Assembly: GCF_907165205.1 (NCBI RefSeq)
Contig: NC_058195.1
Location: 29,904,936-29,968,935, forward strand
Direction of reading: 5' to 3'
DNA length: 64,000 nucleotides
From: Coccinella septempunctata
Lineage: Eukaryota; Arthropoda; Insecta; Coleoptera; Coccinellidae
Both the position numbers and the translations under genes were made by a program. Each line of letters starts with the position of its first letter. Position 1 is the stretch's first letter. The notes under the pieces are model-generated. The model made no database searches, was not told where the DNA came from, and worked only from the letters and a program-made list of their open reading frames with translations. Below, piece by piece: positions 41,247 through 52,618 of the stretch.

Positions 41247-42574
41247 CTCAACGTTGTTACTACACCATTTGCGAAGCTGAAAACCACCTTTTGCAGTAAA
41301 GAAATCAATTCCTTCTGCAAAACCTTTGCTTCTTCCAAATCATCACATCCTGTGACAATATCATCTACGTATACGTCTGTCAACAAAACTTTGAAAGCAT
41401 TAGCAAATGAATGTTTCTCATCCTGCGCCAACTGGAATAGAGTTCTAAGTGCAAGAAAAGGAGCAGGAGAAACTCCATACGTTACAGTATTCAACTGATA
41501 TTCTTGGACAGACTCACGGGGTGAAAATCTCCAAAGAATTCTTTGGAAATCCCTATGAGAAGGTTGAATCAAGATTTGCCGATACATTTGCTTTATATCA
41601 GCAGTGAAAACAAAATTATGAATGCGGAAATTCAACAGAATGACCACAATGTCTTTCTGCAGTTTTGGACCAATGCAGAGAGTATCATTCAATGAGGGAT
41701 TTCCGGGAACACAAGCAGAGACATCGAAAACCACCCTCAGCTTAGTTGAAACACTATCTGGCTTGATAACGCAATGATGAGGAATATAAAATGAATTTTT
41801 CGATCTTAAATCTGGAATTATCAAGGACATATGGTTACTAGATATATAGTCACTCATGAAATTACGATACTCTTCATAAACACTGGATGTTTTTATTAGA
41901 CGACGTTCGAAGGATAGGAGACGACGAAAAGCTAGGGAGTAGGTATCACCGAAATAAGGAATGTCATTATTCTTGAAAGGTAACGCAACAGAATATCGTC
42001 CTGATGCGTCCCGTGAGTGACAATTTTTGAAAAATTGTTCACAATACTCATCTTCCTGTGACAAGGTTGGGAGCTTTGGAACTTCTTCAAGTTCCCAGAA
42101 CTTTTTCAAGGTAGAATTTATTGAAGATTCGTCAATGGAAGCATGAAATGAATTTATAGTTGGAGGGGAACCTTGGATTTTTCCCATAAACACCCATCCA
42201 AAAACAGTTTGGAGAGCTGTTGGTTCTAGACCGTTACCTTCCAGGCGGCCATCCCTAAGAATTGAAGGAAAAACATCTGCGACTAGAAGGATATCAACTG
42301 AACCAGGAGTGGCGAAATCTGGATCAGCTAATTTTTTGGAGGAGACGCAAGACCAATAAAAAAAATTAATAAGTGTACTTGGCATTTGTGCGCGAATTTT
42401 TGAGAGTACAATTGTGTCAAATGTGAAAGAGGGATTAACCTGATCTGTGGGACGTATGGTACAGACAACAGAACTATTGGCTGAAGATGAGCTATCACCA
42501 AGTGAAATCTTGGATGTTTTTAATCCTAACCTATTGACACAACTTTGGGATATGATATTAATTTGAGAACCACC
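41201..42574 (-). pseudogene. BEL protease remainder and reverse transcriptase
   Basis: After the protease (VDILLVADVFPSIL) come HHCVIKPDSVSTKLRVVFDV, SLNDTLCIGPKLQKDI, FVFTADIKQMYRQI (palm Asp), YGVSPAPFLALRTLF and LTDVYVDDIVTGCDD (YVDD catalytic box). The frame is open from 42385 but shifts near 41220 into the RNase H part. The RT core itself looks complete. Confidence 0.85.
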
Positions 42575-42577
42575 ATC

Positions 42578-42922
42578 TCACAAGACGCGTACCTTCTGAA
42601 ATCTACCCCAAGCATCGAGAATCTCGACCTGCGCAGTTGCCAGTAACACGGTAGTTTTAGTGGGAAGAACATTTGTCAAAACTTGTGTGGGCTTAGGAAC
42701 AGAATCACCAGAGGATTCACTCTGATTCGAAAAAATAGTTTGTGAGTTTGATAAACTATTTGATGAACTGCGCATGTGCAATAAAGAATGATGTTTTTCA
42801 TTGCATGTACGACAGCTCGTCTTAGAAGAGCATTTGAGTATTTGATGCCCAGAATGAAGACAATTAATACAGCAATTTTTCTCTTTAACAATGCGAAAAC
42901 GATCTGAAGTAGATTTTTCCAA
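42578..42922 (-). pseudogene. BEL zinc knuckles and start of aspartic protease
   Basis: CCINCLHSGHQILKC and SCRTCNEKHHSLLH are the paired CCHC knuckles. The reading frame ends at TGA (42575-42577) directly before the protease active-site segment DGGSQINIISQ. Position two of the usual D-S/T-G is Gly here. The protease continues into the next ORF (LGLKTSKISLGD...). Confidence 0.8.
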
Positions 42923-43147
42923 GAAAGATGGACCTTTTTAAATAGTATGACCTAACTTTCAATAATTACAAACCGATTCTTTTTTATCAGAATCAAACTT
43001 TGTGTGAACTATAAGAGCTGAATTTCGCTTATAAGTAGGTAAATTATAAGTTTTTGATTTTTGAGAATTAAATTTTGTATCATGTTGATGAGGAACAGAA
43101 AGAGCTACAGATTCTAAGGCTGTACATTGATTCAATAAGAAAGTTTG

Positions 43148-43975
43148 TCAATTATTAAATGAGGGAATGTCAGTTGAGCATTCCTGTAATTCAAATCTTC
43201 TAATTGTAGGCGTATCTAATTTTTGTATTAGGAGATGAAACAAAACAAAGTCCCAATGAGCAACTGGTAGTCCTAAATTATTTAGAACAGATAAATTTTC
43301 TGAAAAGACTTCCAAAATCTTTCTAAGACCTGTAGCAGACTCAGTTTGAATTTTTGGGACGTTATAAATCTCCTTCCAACATGTGTTGGCCAAAAGTCGT
43401 TTGTTTTGGTATCTTTCCTTTAAGGTTCGAAATGCAGTTTGATAATTTTGTGAGGTCAGCGGAAACCCTTTTATTAGATTAAGGGCCTGACCAGAGAGTG
43501 AACTTAAAAGATATTGAAATTTTTCTATTTCACTCGAACTAGAATTTTCGTGAACCAGACTTTTATATAAATCATAAAATGTTGGCCAATTTTTATAATC
43601 ACCTTCGAAATTTGGTAAAGTAATCTTTGGCAATTTGACATTAGGCGTCTTGACAATATCATGAGATGCTTCAGGTTTTACTGCGGGAAATAAGTTTACA
43701 TGTATGGTCTTGATTGTGAAATAATTATCTAAGAATGCAGATCTGGGTGTTTTTTCTGCCTCATAATCAGGATTTTCAGTAGTAGACAACAGAACGATAA
43801 TTTGATTATGAAAATTTAAAAACTCATATAAATCGTCCAACATTTCATACCTCAACTGAAATCTTACGTGAAAACTTTCATCAGTAACAGCATTCTGAGC
43901 TAATTGGAAAATTTCGTTAAGATCATGAATGACAACTTGACGACTAGCTTTATTCTGTTTCAGTTTAGCATTCAT
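43148..43975 (-). pseudogene. BEL gag-like N-terminal region (DUF1759 type)
   Basis: 275 residues from the ATG at 43975. KLPKITLPNFEGDYKNWPTF, FQYLLSSLSGQALNLIKGFP and LKERYQNKRLLANTCWKEIY are the standard DUF1759 block of BEL/Pao Gag. The domain is open, but it stops at 43148 within the conserved LIQKLD...RRFELQ region, and the downstream knuckle is in another frame (about 42.9-43.1 kb). Role: capsid assembly. Confidence 0.85.
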
Positions 43976-44206
43976 GTTTGTTTATTTACGAAGAATATGT
44001 TCTCAAAAGGTATATTGCAGACACCAAGTAAAATATGAAAATTATGAATTTGAAGAGGAAGGAAAATAATAAAGAACTCCAAATACACCAAAACAAAACA
44101 ATGCCTCGATGAAATGAATATTACAACGAACGACAATATTCGAGAAAGAGAGAAGATGACTTTTGTTTTTGTTCAGAACATATGTACATTCCGACATCAT
44201 GTAGCG

Positions 44207-45158
44207 CAGTCGAGGTATCGGTTGCTCTCAATGTTCTATTAAAATAGACAGATACGATGATTCCGTTTGTTGCAATAGTTGTAAAAAAACTTTTCATATT
44301 AAATGTGTCAAGTTATCTATGGAAAATTTCAACAAGATTCGTGAAAATTCCGCAAATAAATGGATTTGTGGGACCTGTCCTCAACCCGATGTTCCAGAGG
44401 TGGAACGAAATGAGTTGGTCGTAACTAAAGAAGACTTAGCCGCTATGAGGTTGGAAATTGTGAGTGAACTATCCTCTGTTTTTCTAAGGGAAATTGATTC
44501 CTTGAAAACTATGCTGGAATGTCAAACTAAACAAATACAGGACCTAATAAAAGAAATATGCGTTCTATCTATGAATAAAAACGTTATGACAGAAACAGCT
44601 GTTATGGGTGATGCCGAGATCCCACATCTTGGAAATTCCGTTGCGGTCACATCTGGGTCGAATACGTTTCAATCTAATATGGTTATTAATCATAGTAATA
44701 GAGAAAATATAACAAGGGGTTTGCAGTGGCGGATCCGGATGAGAGACGTCTAATGGAAGGTGATGTCACTACAGGATGGAATGTAGAAAACAAAAATTCC
44801 GTAAACAACCTCTTATGCCTGCTGATGTTGGGCCCTCCAAAAGACTCTCGAGGCCAATAGTGGGCACATCAAAATCTGGCACCCTTCAAGTCGTCCCAAA
44901 AAACATCTTACGCATTTACATATTTCGCGTCTAAGTCCTTCCATCGCTATGGAGGTATTGAGGGATTTCGTTGGTCAGCTCATACCCGATGTCAATTGTG
45001 AGAAACTACCATCAAAAAAACCTGACATTTACTCGTCGTTCAAGGTCACTATACCAGCTGAATCTCTACAAGATGTCTTGGATCCTAACTTCTGGCCAGA
45101 GGGTGTGGCTGTAAATAAATTTTTCATGAAACGTCGTCAACCAAGCGTGATCCCTTAG
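44207..45158 (+). pseudogene. ORF1 of Daphne-like copy 3
   Basis: The frame from the ATG near 44201 has a stop as codon 2. It then gives a PHD finger (CSQC...CCNSCKKTFHIKC...WICGTC), with the ORF from 44319 to 44753 running through VERNELVVTKEDLAAMRLEI. A frameshift near 44730 leads to 44949-45158, the C-terminal domain (YSSFKVTIPAESLQDVL, NFWPEGVAVNKFFMKRR). Same layout as the intact ORF1 of copy 2. Confidence 0.75.
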
Positions 45159-45169
45159 ATGATGGATTG

Positions 45170-45971
45170 AATAATGTTGGGGTTCATGACAGTTCTACTT
45201 CTTTCGATAAGTTGACAATCGTACAATTGAATACTCAAAGCATTTCGAATAAAATTAACCAACTCGAGGTCTAACTCTGATCTCGAGAAGCCTGATATTT
45301 TGTCTATCGCCGAACATTGGTGTACTGAAATAGAGATTACTTTCATGAACCTCGAAAATTATGTCTTAGCCGCCTCATATTGCCGTCCAATAAGACTATG
45401 CGGGGGTACAGCAATTTACGTTAAGAATACGCATCAATTCAAGAAAATATTTCTCAGATTCAGAAATTCTCACTAAAAATGCACTGCGAATTTTGTGCAA
45501 TAAATTTGAAACATATGTCTTATAGCATTTGTGTGTTAAGTGTCTACAGGCCTCCGTCAGGTGACATTGAATTGTTCAGCAAAATGTTCACTTGTGCTCT
45601 AAATTTTTGTTGCTCAGGATCGAAGTCAATTTTCGTTTGTGGAGATCTTAATATTAATCACTTCAAATCCCATGGTTATTTGGATTGCCTTCTGTTAGAG
45701 TTTGGCCTTAGTACAACTTCTTCACACGCCACAAGAATTTCCACCAATATTCATGGCGTCATCTTCCAAAATTGATTATATTTTAACTAACGTTGATAAA
45801 GAACTTCTGACTGCTAAGGTTGTTGATACTGATATTGGTGATCACAAAGCAATAATTGTCTCTTTTATTACAAACACAAGGAAGATCCCCACTACTTGTG
45901 ATTATCGCACATTTCGGATTCTTTCCGAAGAGAATCTTCTGAATCTTGCCACTACAGTCTCCTCTACTTAA
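45170..45971 (+). pseudogene. ORF2 endonuclease region, Daphne-like copy 3
   Basis: Pieces in several frames: LTIVQLNTQSISNKINQLE, then ILSIAEHWCTEIEITFMNLE, GGTAIYVKNT, VLSVYRPPSGDIELF, SIFVCGDLNINHF, SSKIDYILTNVDKEL and DTDIGDHKAIIVSF. All catalytic motifs are traceable but split by shifts near 45270, 45470 and 45720. Confidence 0.75.
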
Positions 45972-46039
45972 TTTGAGGACATATATAGGGAAACTGATTT
46001 TGAAGACGCTTTTATGCAGTTTTCCAGTATTCTGAAGAT

Positions 46040-47973
46040 TCACTTGACTCCGCTTGCCCTATCAAACATAAAAAATTTCTGAATGACCGGAAAACTCAGT
46101 GGATAACTGAGGAAATAAGGACAGCTAATCGCGAATTGAAAAATTCTCATTGGATTTCACAACAGTTGAAATCTGACAGGACCAGAGAACTCTACATCTC
46201 AAAGCAAAAGGAGTACAAGAAAATGTTGAACCTGGCCAAGTTCAGTTTCCATAAAAATCTCAGAGATAGTTCTAGCAACAAGGTCAAAACAATATGGAAC
46301 CTAGTTCGGAGGCAGACTGCTAACAAGAGCCACCGTAGTTCAATCACTTTGAATATAGACGGGAGAATACATTGTGACGAATTGGAAGTGGCTAATATTT
46401 TCGCTGAATATTTTTCCAACATTTGTTCTGAAAGTTTAAACCAGCATTTCCGGAACGGGCTATCGAGCTCCTGTACAACTGAGCCGCTATCGGATAGAAA
46501 CTTCTTTTTCTTTCCGGTAGTTACCGAGGAGGTCCATGCCGTTATCAATGGCCTGAAAAATAAGAATAGCTCTGGGTGTGACATGATTTCCATTAGGGTC
46601 TTGAGGGTTCTCTCACCTTATATCTCTGAGCATCTCGCCCATCTGATAAACTTGTCGGTCACTTCAGGCAGGTTTCCTAGCGTCTTAAAAACTGCTAAGG
46701 TTATTCCCGTACACAAGAAGAATGCTGCTGACGATATTGCGAATTATCGTCCAATATCTCTCTTGAGCACTCTGTCGAAAGTCATGGAGAAACTAATTCT
46801 CAATAGAATGTTGGATTACTTAAATAAATTTTCGTTGATCACAGAAAGCCAACATGGCTTTCGACTCAACCGGTCGACCAATACAGCTGCTTGCGACTTG
46901 ATCAATTTTGTATACGACTGCTTGGATGGCGAATCGCATGTGGCAGGACTTTTTTTTTGATGAGTCGAGAGCATTCGACTGTTTGAATTTCGATTTTATT
47001 CTGGCTAAGTTGTATAGCCTCGGATTTAGGGGTGTCTTTCTCGACTGGGTTAGAGATTTTCTGGAAAACAGAGACTTCTACGTTCGTGTAGGCCAGCAAG
47101 AATCTTCCTAATATCTGATGGAACTAGGAGTCCCGCAGGGTTCTGTATTGGGACCTCTTTTATTTATTTTATTCATCGATGATCTTCCTCTTTATGTTAT
47201 TGTTTATGCATCGATCTTAGCCCATATCAAAATAGTCTTGTTTGCTGACGATACTTCTTTTATAATTCGAGCATCCAGCCTTGTTGAGCTCACCGCTAGG
47301 TGTGAACTTGTAGTGCGCTGTTTCACTGATTGGTGTTTTCGGAATTCTATAATCCTGAATATAAATAAGACTGATCTCCTGTAATTTCAGTCGCGAGATA
47401 TGAATTGCCAGCTGAGCTTGAAACTTTCGACGGGTGAGTTGAAGAATTCCGATTGTGTAAAGTTCCTCGGACTGTGGGTTGACGGGGTTCTGAGTTGGAA
47501 GAATCATGTTGACATTGTTTTCGAAATTGGGTAGTGCATATTTCGCCATTAGGAGTCTCAAGCAGACTCTACCAGAATAATCTCTAATTTGTATTTATTA
47601 CTCACTTGTCTTCTCTCATCTGAGTTATAACGTAGTATTATGGGGCGAGTCGTCTACAAGTTATCGTGTATTTATCGCACAGAAGAAGATCATTCGACTC
47701 ATATTCAATCTTTCACCTATGGAGTCCTGTAGACCCTACTTTGTTGGGAGCAGATTGTTGAGTTTTCCCTGTATTTTTTTACTTGATTGTTTACTATATA
47801 TTAAAAGAAACATTGGTTCACTAAAGAAATGCTCTGATTTTCATTGTTACAATACCAGGCATAAGGATATTCTCTGTATTCTGAAACATAAAACAACTAA
47901 ATTTGAACACTCACCCATGTACTGTAGTATCAAGCTTTTTAATCATCTTCCAGAGAAGTTAAAAGTTTCGTAG
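46040..47973 (+). pseudogene. ORF2 reverse transcriptase and C-terminus, Daphne-like copy 3
   Basis: 46136-46960: KNKNSSGCDMISIRVLRVLS, NYRPISLLSTLSKVMEKLIL, ITESQHGFRLNRSTNTAA. 46908-47111: FFFDESRAFDCLNFDF (palm), where an extra T in a T-run shifts the frame at about 46955. 47118-47384: MELGVPQGSVLGPLLFILFI, VLFADDTSFIIRASS. 47719-47973: LLDCLLYIKRN, NTRHKDILCILKHKT and KLFNHLPEKLKVS. Dead through many small lesions, while all motifs remain. Confidence 0.8.
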
Positions 47974-48192
47974 TACAGCGAATTCAAGAGAGAAATAAAG
48001 GAATTATTAATTGTGAATTGTTTTTATAGTGTTGGTGAATTTTTGAATTTTTCTATTGTTTGAGGTTTATGGATTTTTTCATTTACTTTTCTTTGTTACT
48101 AGGGTATTAATCTATTTTTCTTAATTTTTCATTTTGTTTTCATTTCTGACGTGTTCTATACAGATGTAACCTGTCCTAAAGAATGAATAAAA

Positions 48193-48224
<32 letters not shown>
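48193..48224. repeat. (ATT)n microsatellite between Daphne-like copy 3 and Dong-like copy 2
   Basis: About ten ATT units directly after the Daphne-like tail AATGAATAAAA and before the Dong-like 3' end. Confidence 0.9.
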
Positions 48225-50264
48225 GACTTTAGCCTTGCGGCTTTCACACTCCTCTCCAGAGGAAAATTATTTCATCCCAGATATCTCAGATATCAAAGGG
48301 ATTAAGCTCTGTTGGAGCCCTTTTCAGGTTTTCGGGCTCGTGGTGGTGGTCGGGTTCAGGTCGCTCCTCGGCTCCCTGCTGTAGGTTGGATTCCTGTTCC
48401 ACCCGCACTTCCTGTCGGAGCAGACAGTGTTCCTCTGCATTCCCCATGTACTTGCGTACAGTTCTCGCCGTTCCGAGCAGTACCGCCTTCTGCATGACTT
48501 TATAAATATTTTCGTCCAACTGAAGTTTTCTCAAGTTCTCTAGTAGTTTCTTCGGTATCAGGCCTGTAGATGAAATGACAATAGGGATGGTCTTTATATC
48601 TTTCAGCTTCCACTGTCTTCTGGTTTGTTCCTCGAGATCTCTGTATTTTGAAATTTTTTCAGTGTGTCTATCTAGAAGATTGTTATTATTTGTAATCGCC
48701 ACATCGATGAAAAGTGCTGTGTCCTCATCCTTATTGAGCAATATGAGGTCTGGTCTATTGTGGGTTATTTTCCGGTCTGTGAGAACAGTGCGATCCCAGT
48801 AGAGCTTGTGATGTTCGTTTTCCAGCACAGCATCTGGATGGTAATTGTAATAAGGAACCTTTTTCAAACTTAGGAGTTGGTAATTTAGTGCCAATTCTTG
48901 GTGAAGAATCTTGGCAACAGCATCATGTCTATTTTTGTACTCCGTGCCCGCGAACTTCTGACATCCCGCGGTGATGTGCTGGATAGTTTCATGTGTCGCA
49001 CAGCCATAACGACAGCTGTCGTCCGCCACTGAGGCATCCTTGGCGATGTATCTCATGTAATTTCTTGTTGGAATCACCTGATCCTGGATGGCAAGCATGA
49101 AGCCCTCTGTCTCAGGAAACAACCTTCCGGAAGTCAACCAGTAGTTCGACGCAGATATGTCGACGTAATCATGGTTGACCTCGTTTTGGTGTCTCCCATG
49201 CAAAGGTTTGCCAATCAGTTTCTGCATTTTACTTTCTGCAGAGTGTTGGACGGTTTCCAAGTGATCCTGGTGTAGCTTTAATGGTGTGGAAGTATCAGCA
49301 ACACAAACTACTCGATGGAGTTCTGACGAAGCTGCCTTGCTCAAGAAATATTTTCGAAGTCCTTCAATTTCCTGGGACATACGGTTGGACAAATCAACAT
49401 TTCCTCTACCCCCAAGATGTCGTGGCAGCTTTGTCCGTTCTATTGAGCTTTTGGGGTGATGTTTATTGTGTTTAGTCAGCATCGTCCTTATTTTTCTCTG
49501 TAAAGCTGCTAAATCGGTGGTCGTCCAAGAGATAATACCAAATGAATAGCTCAGCGCCAAGCAAGCGTAGGTGTTAATCGCTTTTATCAGATTCTTGCTG
49601 TTAAGACCAGTTCTCATTATCCTCCTCAATCTTCGGGTGAACTCCTCCGTTAATTCTTTCTTCTTCTGAGTCTGATTGATTTTTCTTGCCTGTTTTATGC
49701 CTAGATACTTGTATGTGTCTCCCTCCTTTAATGCTTCAATTTCTGCACCTTCCTTCAGTTTGAACGTACCATCTTCTATTTTCCCTCTCGTTATGTTTAG
49801 CAGTCGACATTTTTCTAGTCCAAACTTCATTTTGATGTCTTCCGAGAATCCTTCCACCATTTTCAGCATCAGTTGCATTTGTTTTTTGGTAGATGCGAAG
49901 AGTTTCAAATCGTCCATGTAAAAGAGATGATTCAGTTTCATCATAGTTCTACTGCCGCTCTTGATAGAAAATCCGTAGTCCGTAGAATTCAATCTATGAG
50001 ACAAGGGATTCAGGGCCATGCAGAACCACAGAGGGCTCAGCGAGTCTCCTTGGAAAATTCCGCGTCTTATTGGAATAGGTCCTGTTGTAATGGAGTAATC
50101 TGCTGCTTTCATTTGAAGACTAGTACGCCAGGTTGACATGGCGTTTTTCAGGAACTTAACAATATTGGGATCCACTTTATAAATCTTCAAGATCGTCAAG
50201 AGCCATTCGTGAGGTATAGAATCGAATGCTTTTTTGTAGTCTATGTACGCAGCGTAAAGATTCC
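48225..50264 (-). mobile_element. Dong-like non-LTR element, copy 2, 5'-truncated
   Basis: Minus strand. The 3' end lies against (ATT)n; the 5' end is cut within the RT at AGGAATCTTTACGC, corresponding to about position 515 of copy 1. Upstream it is preceded by a few TAA units and the 3' end of copy 3. Confidence 0.87.
48286..50264 (-). pseudogene. RT-endonuclease ORF of Dong-like copy 2 (5'-truncated)
   Basis: Open without stops from the truncation point: RNLYAAYIDYKKAFDSIPHE, IFQGDSLSPLWFCMALN, YMDDLKLFAS, the CCHC knuckle and RPDLILLNKDEDTALFIDVA. Nearly identical to copy 1, with a small internal deletion (KHNKHHPK against KHINNKHHPK). The frame is open upstream to 50346, but those first ~26 residues come from the 3' end of copy 3, making a chance fusion. 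Fingers and the N-terminal DNA-binding part are absent. Confidence 0.87.
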
Positions 50265-50271
50265 TTATTAT

Positions 50272-51420
50272 TATGACTTTAGCCTTGCGGCTTTCACACT
50301 CCTCTCCAGAGGAAAATTCACTTATCCCAGATATCTCAGATATCAAAAGGATTAAGCTCTGTTGAAGCCCTTTCCAGGTTTTCGGGCTCGTGGTGTTGGT
50401 CGGGCTCGGGTCGCTCCTCGGCTCCCCGCTGTAGGTTGGATTCCGTCCGCACTTCCTGTCGGAGCAGACGGTGTTCCTCTGAATTTCCCATGTACTTGCG
50501 TACAGTTCTCGCCGTTCCCAGCAGTACCGCCTTCTGCATCACTCTATAGATATTTTCGTCCAGCTGAAGTTTCCTCAAGTTCTGTAGTAGTTTCTTCGGT
50601 ATCAGGCCTGTAGATGATATGACAATAGGGATGGTCTTGACATCTTTCAGCTTCCACTGTCTCCTGGTTTGCTCCTCGAGATCTCTGTACTTTGAAATTT
50701 TTTCAGTGTGCCTATCTAGAAGATTGTTATTATTTGGAATCGCCACATCGATGAAAAGTGCTGTGTCCTCATCCTTATTGAGCAATATGAGGTCTGGTCT
50801 ATTGTGGGTTATTTTCCGGTCTGTGAGAACCGTGCGATCCCAATAGAGCTTGTGATGTTCATTTTCCAATACAGCATCCGGATGGTAATTGTAATAAGAA
50901 ACCTTTTTCGAACTTAGAAGTTGGTGTTTTAGTGCCAATTCTTGGTGAAGAATCTTGGCAACGGCATCATGTCTATTTTTGTACTCCGTGCCCGCGAATT
51001 TCTGACATCCCCCGGTGATGTGCTGGATAGTTTCATGTGTCGCACAGCCATAACGACAGCTATCATCCGCCACTGAGGCATCCTTGGCGATATATTTCAT
51101 GTAGTTCCTTGTTGGAATCACCTGATCCTGGATGGCAAGCATGAAGCCCTCTGTCTCAGGAAACAACCTTCCGGAAGTCAACCAGTAGTTCGACGCAGAT
51201 ATGTCGACGTAATCATGGTTGACCTCGTTTTGGTGTCTCCCATGCAAAGGTTTGCCAATCAGTTTCTGCATTTTACTTTCTGCAGAGTGTTCGACGGTTT
51301 CCAAGTGGTTCTGCTGTAGCTTCAACGGTGTAGAAGTATCAGCAACACAAACTACTCGATGGAGTTCTGACGAAGCAGCCTTGCTCAGAAAATATTTTCG
51401 AAGTCCTTCAATTTCCTGGG

Positions 51421-51422
<2 letters not shown>
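50272..51422 (-). mobile_element. Dong-like non-LTR element, copy 3, 5'-truncated
   Basis: Minus strand, directly upstream of copy 2 in head-to-tail order. Starts at CCCAGGAAATTG, corresponding to about 1410 of copy 1, so it lacks the RT. The 5' junction lies in (ATT)n at 51423-51463 and the 3' junction in a short TAA run at 50265-50273. Confidence 0.87.
50336..51422 (-). pseudogene. Endonuclease-region ORF of Dong-like copy 3
   Basis: Encodes the post-RT region: the CCHC knuckle (CRYGCATHETIQHITGGC), the endonuclease core RPDLILLNKDEDTALFIDVA, and TIPIVISSTGLIPKKLL. Open to the stop at 50336. The apparent upstream part of the ORF (a run of Ile) is translated microsatellite, not protein of the element. 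Confidence 0.85.

Positions 51423-51463
<41 letters not shown>
51423..51463. repeat. (ATT)n microsatellite, 5' flank of Dong-like copy 3
   Basis: About thirteen ATT units, the presumed target of the Dong-like insertions. A further short ATT run lies at 51532-51548. Confidence 0.9.
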
Positions 51464-51464
<1 letters not shown>

Positions 51465-51589
51465 GAAATGAAAGAATATTGCGATTCTTGGACTAATTTC
51501 ATCTAACTAAATGGACGATAACCTAAGAACAATTATTATTATTATTATGATGAAGAATGATCACGCCTAAACGGGGAGGCAATGAATAA

Positions 51590-51954
51590 AATAATGCGGA
51601 TAAATTCAGATGCATACCACCCGACGATATGAATATCGACAAGTGTTACGATCTGAATTGAGCTAGCCAATTTGTCATCGTCAAGGCCCCCAAATGGAGT
51701 ACGCTCCACCGAAGAAAAGCAGATGCTGACCATGTTTCCATAAATTCCAAACGTTCTCCACCGTGGAAAAATGCTATTTTGCTCTGATGAGGCCAAATGA
51801 GGCCGAAACCATGGTCAGCATCTGCTTTTCTTCGGTGGAGCGTACTCCATTTGGGGGCCTTGACGATGACAAATTGGCTAGCTCAATTCAGATCGTAACA
51901 CTTGTCGATATTCATATCGTCGGGTGGTATGCATCTGAATTTATCCGCATTATT
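51590..51954. repeat. Perfect foldback element, 145-bp arms, 75-base loop
   Basis: Left arm 51590-51734 and right arm 51810-51954 are exact inverse copies as far as I can read. The loop is 51735-51809. ATT units flank the right side. Each arm holds an ORF stretch that reads the same from both sides (MVSICFSSVERTPFGGLDDD), a product of the symmetry and not a gene. Either very young or kept identical by gene conversion. Confidence 0.92.
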
Positions 51955-52157
51955 ATTATTATGGTTGTGTTTTCCTTTTTCTGAATGTGAAATTAAATGC
52001 GATAAAATAGAACCTGTTTCCGAACGACAAGTATAATTATGTTTATCAGCGATAATTTTTTTGTTTGTTTCTTTTTTCAATTCAATATGGATGACTGAAA
52101 TAATCTCGAACAACTCAGCTGAAAGAATTTCATGAAAAGAAAACTGATTCAATATAT
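51955..52157 (-). other. BEL leader remnant next to the 5' LTR
   Basis: Untranslated BEL sequence between the primer-binding-like site and the first nested insertion. No gene. Confidence 0.55.
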
Positions 52158-52172
52158 GGCTCGAACGGACCA
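52158..52172 (-). promoter_or_regulatory. Putative tRNA primer-binding site of the BEL element
   Basis: The minus strand reads TGGTCCGTTCGAGCC three bases after the 5' LTR end. TGG complements the CCA of a tRNA, and the CGAGCC part fits a T-arm. I cannot name the tRNA. Confidence 0.6.
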
Positions 52173-52175
52173 AAA

Positions 52176-52613
52176 TGGCACTACTAGGGCTTGAAGAGCT
52201 TGAAAATTCGAAGGACCTGGAATAAATCAAAACGCAATGCTGGGGTTGAGGTGCCTACCTTGAACAGATGGATATCCTCGAATAATCCTGGGTCTTGGTT
52301 CTCTTGCCGGGTTAGCTAACCACGTCGAAGGCTTCAGAACAGCACCACACATTCACTTAGTGTCTATATGTTAAAGTTTGTAGAGAGAAATATTATAGAG
52401 TTCAAGAAAAGAGAATAAGAAATCACGTAATTATTAAGCACTGGGAGGCGTTAATTCATACGATAATTTCGAGCGATGATTGATTGTCCCTTTATCAGCG
52501 GTGCGACAAATGTCATGTCCAGCATATGGGAATTTTAATTTATTCTTTCAGATGAGCTCCTCGAAACTATGTAATTACAAATATATTCGAAAGTATTGTG
52601 GGTGGCACTAACA
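52176..52613 (-). repeat. BEL 5' LTR
   Basis: 438 bp, same orientation as the 3' LTR. It differs by roughly 14 substitutions, a single-base indel and an 8-base indel (by eye). Confidence 0.9.
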
Positions 52614-52618
52614 GTTAG
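52614..52618. repeat. BEL target duplication, right
   Basis: GTTAG, matching 38475-38479. Confidence 0.85.

Larger units (their letters stand above)
44166..48192 (+). mobile_element. Daphne-like non-LTR retrotransposon, copy 3
   Basis: Plus strand, inserted in the BEL leader. ORF1 (44207-45158), ORF2 in at least eight pieces (45170-47973), and a 3' end CCTGTCCTAAAGAATGAATA followed by an (ATT)n tail at 48193. More decayed than copies 1 and 2. The 5' limit is approximate. Confidence 0.78.
38480..52613 (-). mobile_element. BEL/Pao LTR retrotransposon, minus strand, expanded by nested insertions
   Basis: The 3' LTR at 38480-38926 and 5' LTR at 52176-52613 share the same ends (TGTTAGTG... to ...GTGCCA on the minus strand) and look about 97% alike apart from an 8-base indel. 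The 5-bp duplication GTTAG sits at 38475-38479 and 52614-52618. A primer-binding-like site lies three bases inside the 5' LTR and a purine-rich tract abuts the 3' LTR. Gag-pol lies at 39028-43975. The 8.2 kb between the gag start and the 5' LTR consists mostly of later insertions: Daphne-like copy 3, Dong-like copies 2 and 3, and a foldback. Own length without them would be about 6 kb. Confidence 0.87.

Noticed and set aside
44000..44165. 5' LTR of the BEL element next to gag
   Set aside because: No sequence here resembles the LTR at 38.5 kb; the LTR lies at 52.2 kb beyond the nested insertions.
51423..51506. Runs of isoleucine in ORFs near Dong-like copy 3
   Set aside because: They are translations of the ATT microsatellite, not protein.
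51545..51984. Two ORFs on opposite strands sharing a peptide around 51.6-51.9 kb
   Set aside because: The identity arises from the perfect inverted repeat; neither has coding evidence.
52176..52613. Solo LTR
   Set aside because: The 5-bp GTTAG duplication matches the flank of the LTR at 38.5 kb rather than both sides of this LTR, so it is the 5' LTR of a stretched element.
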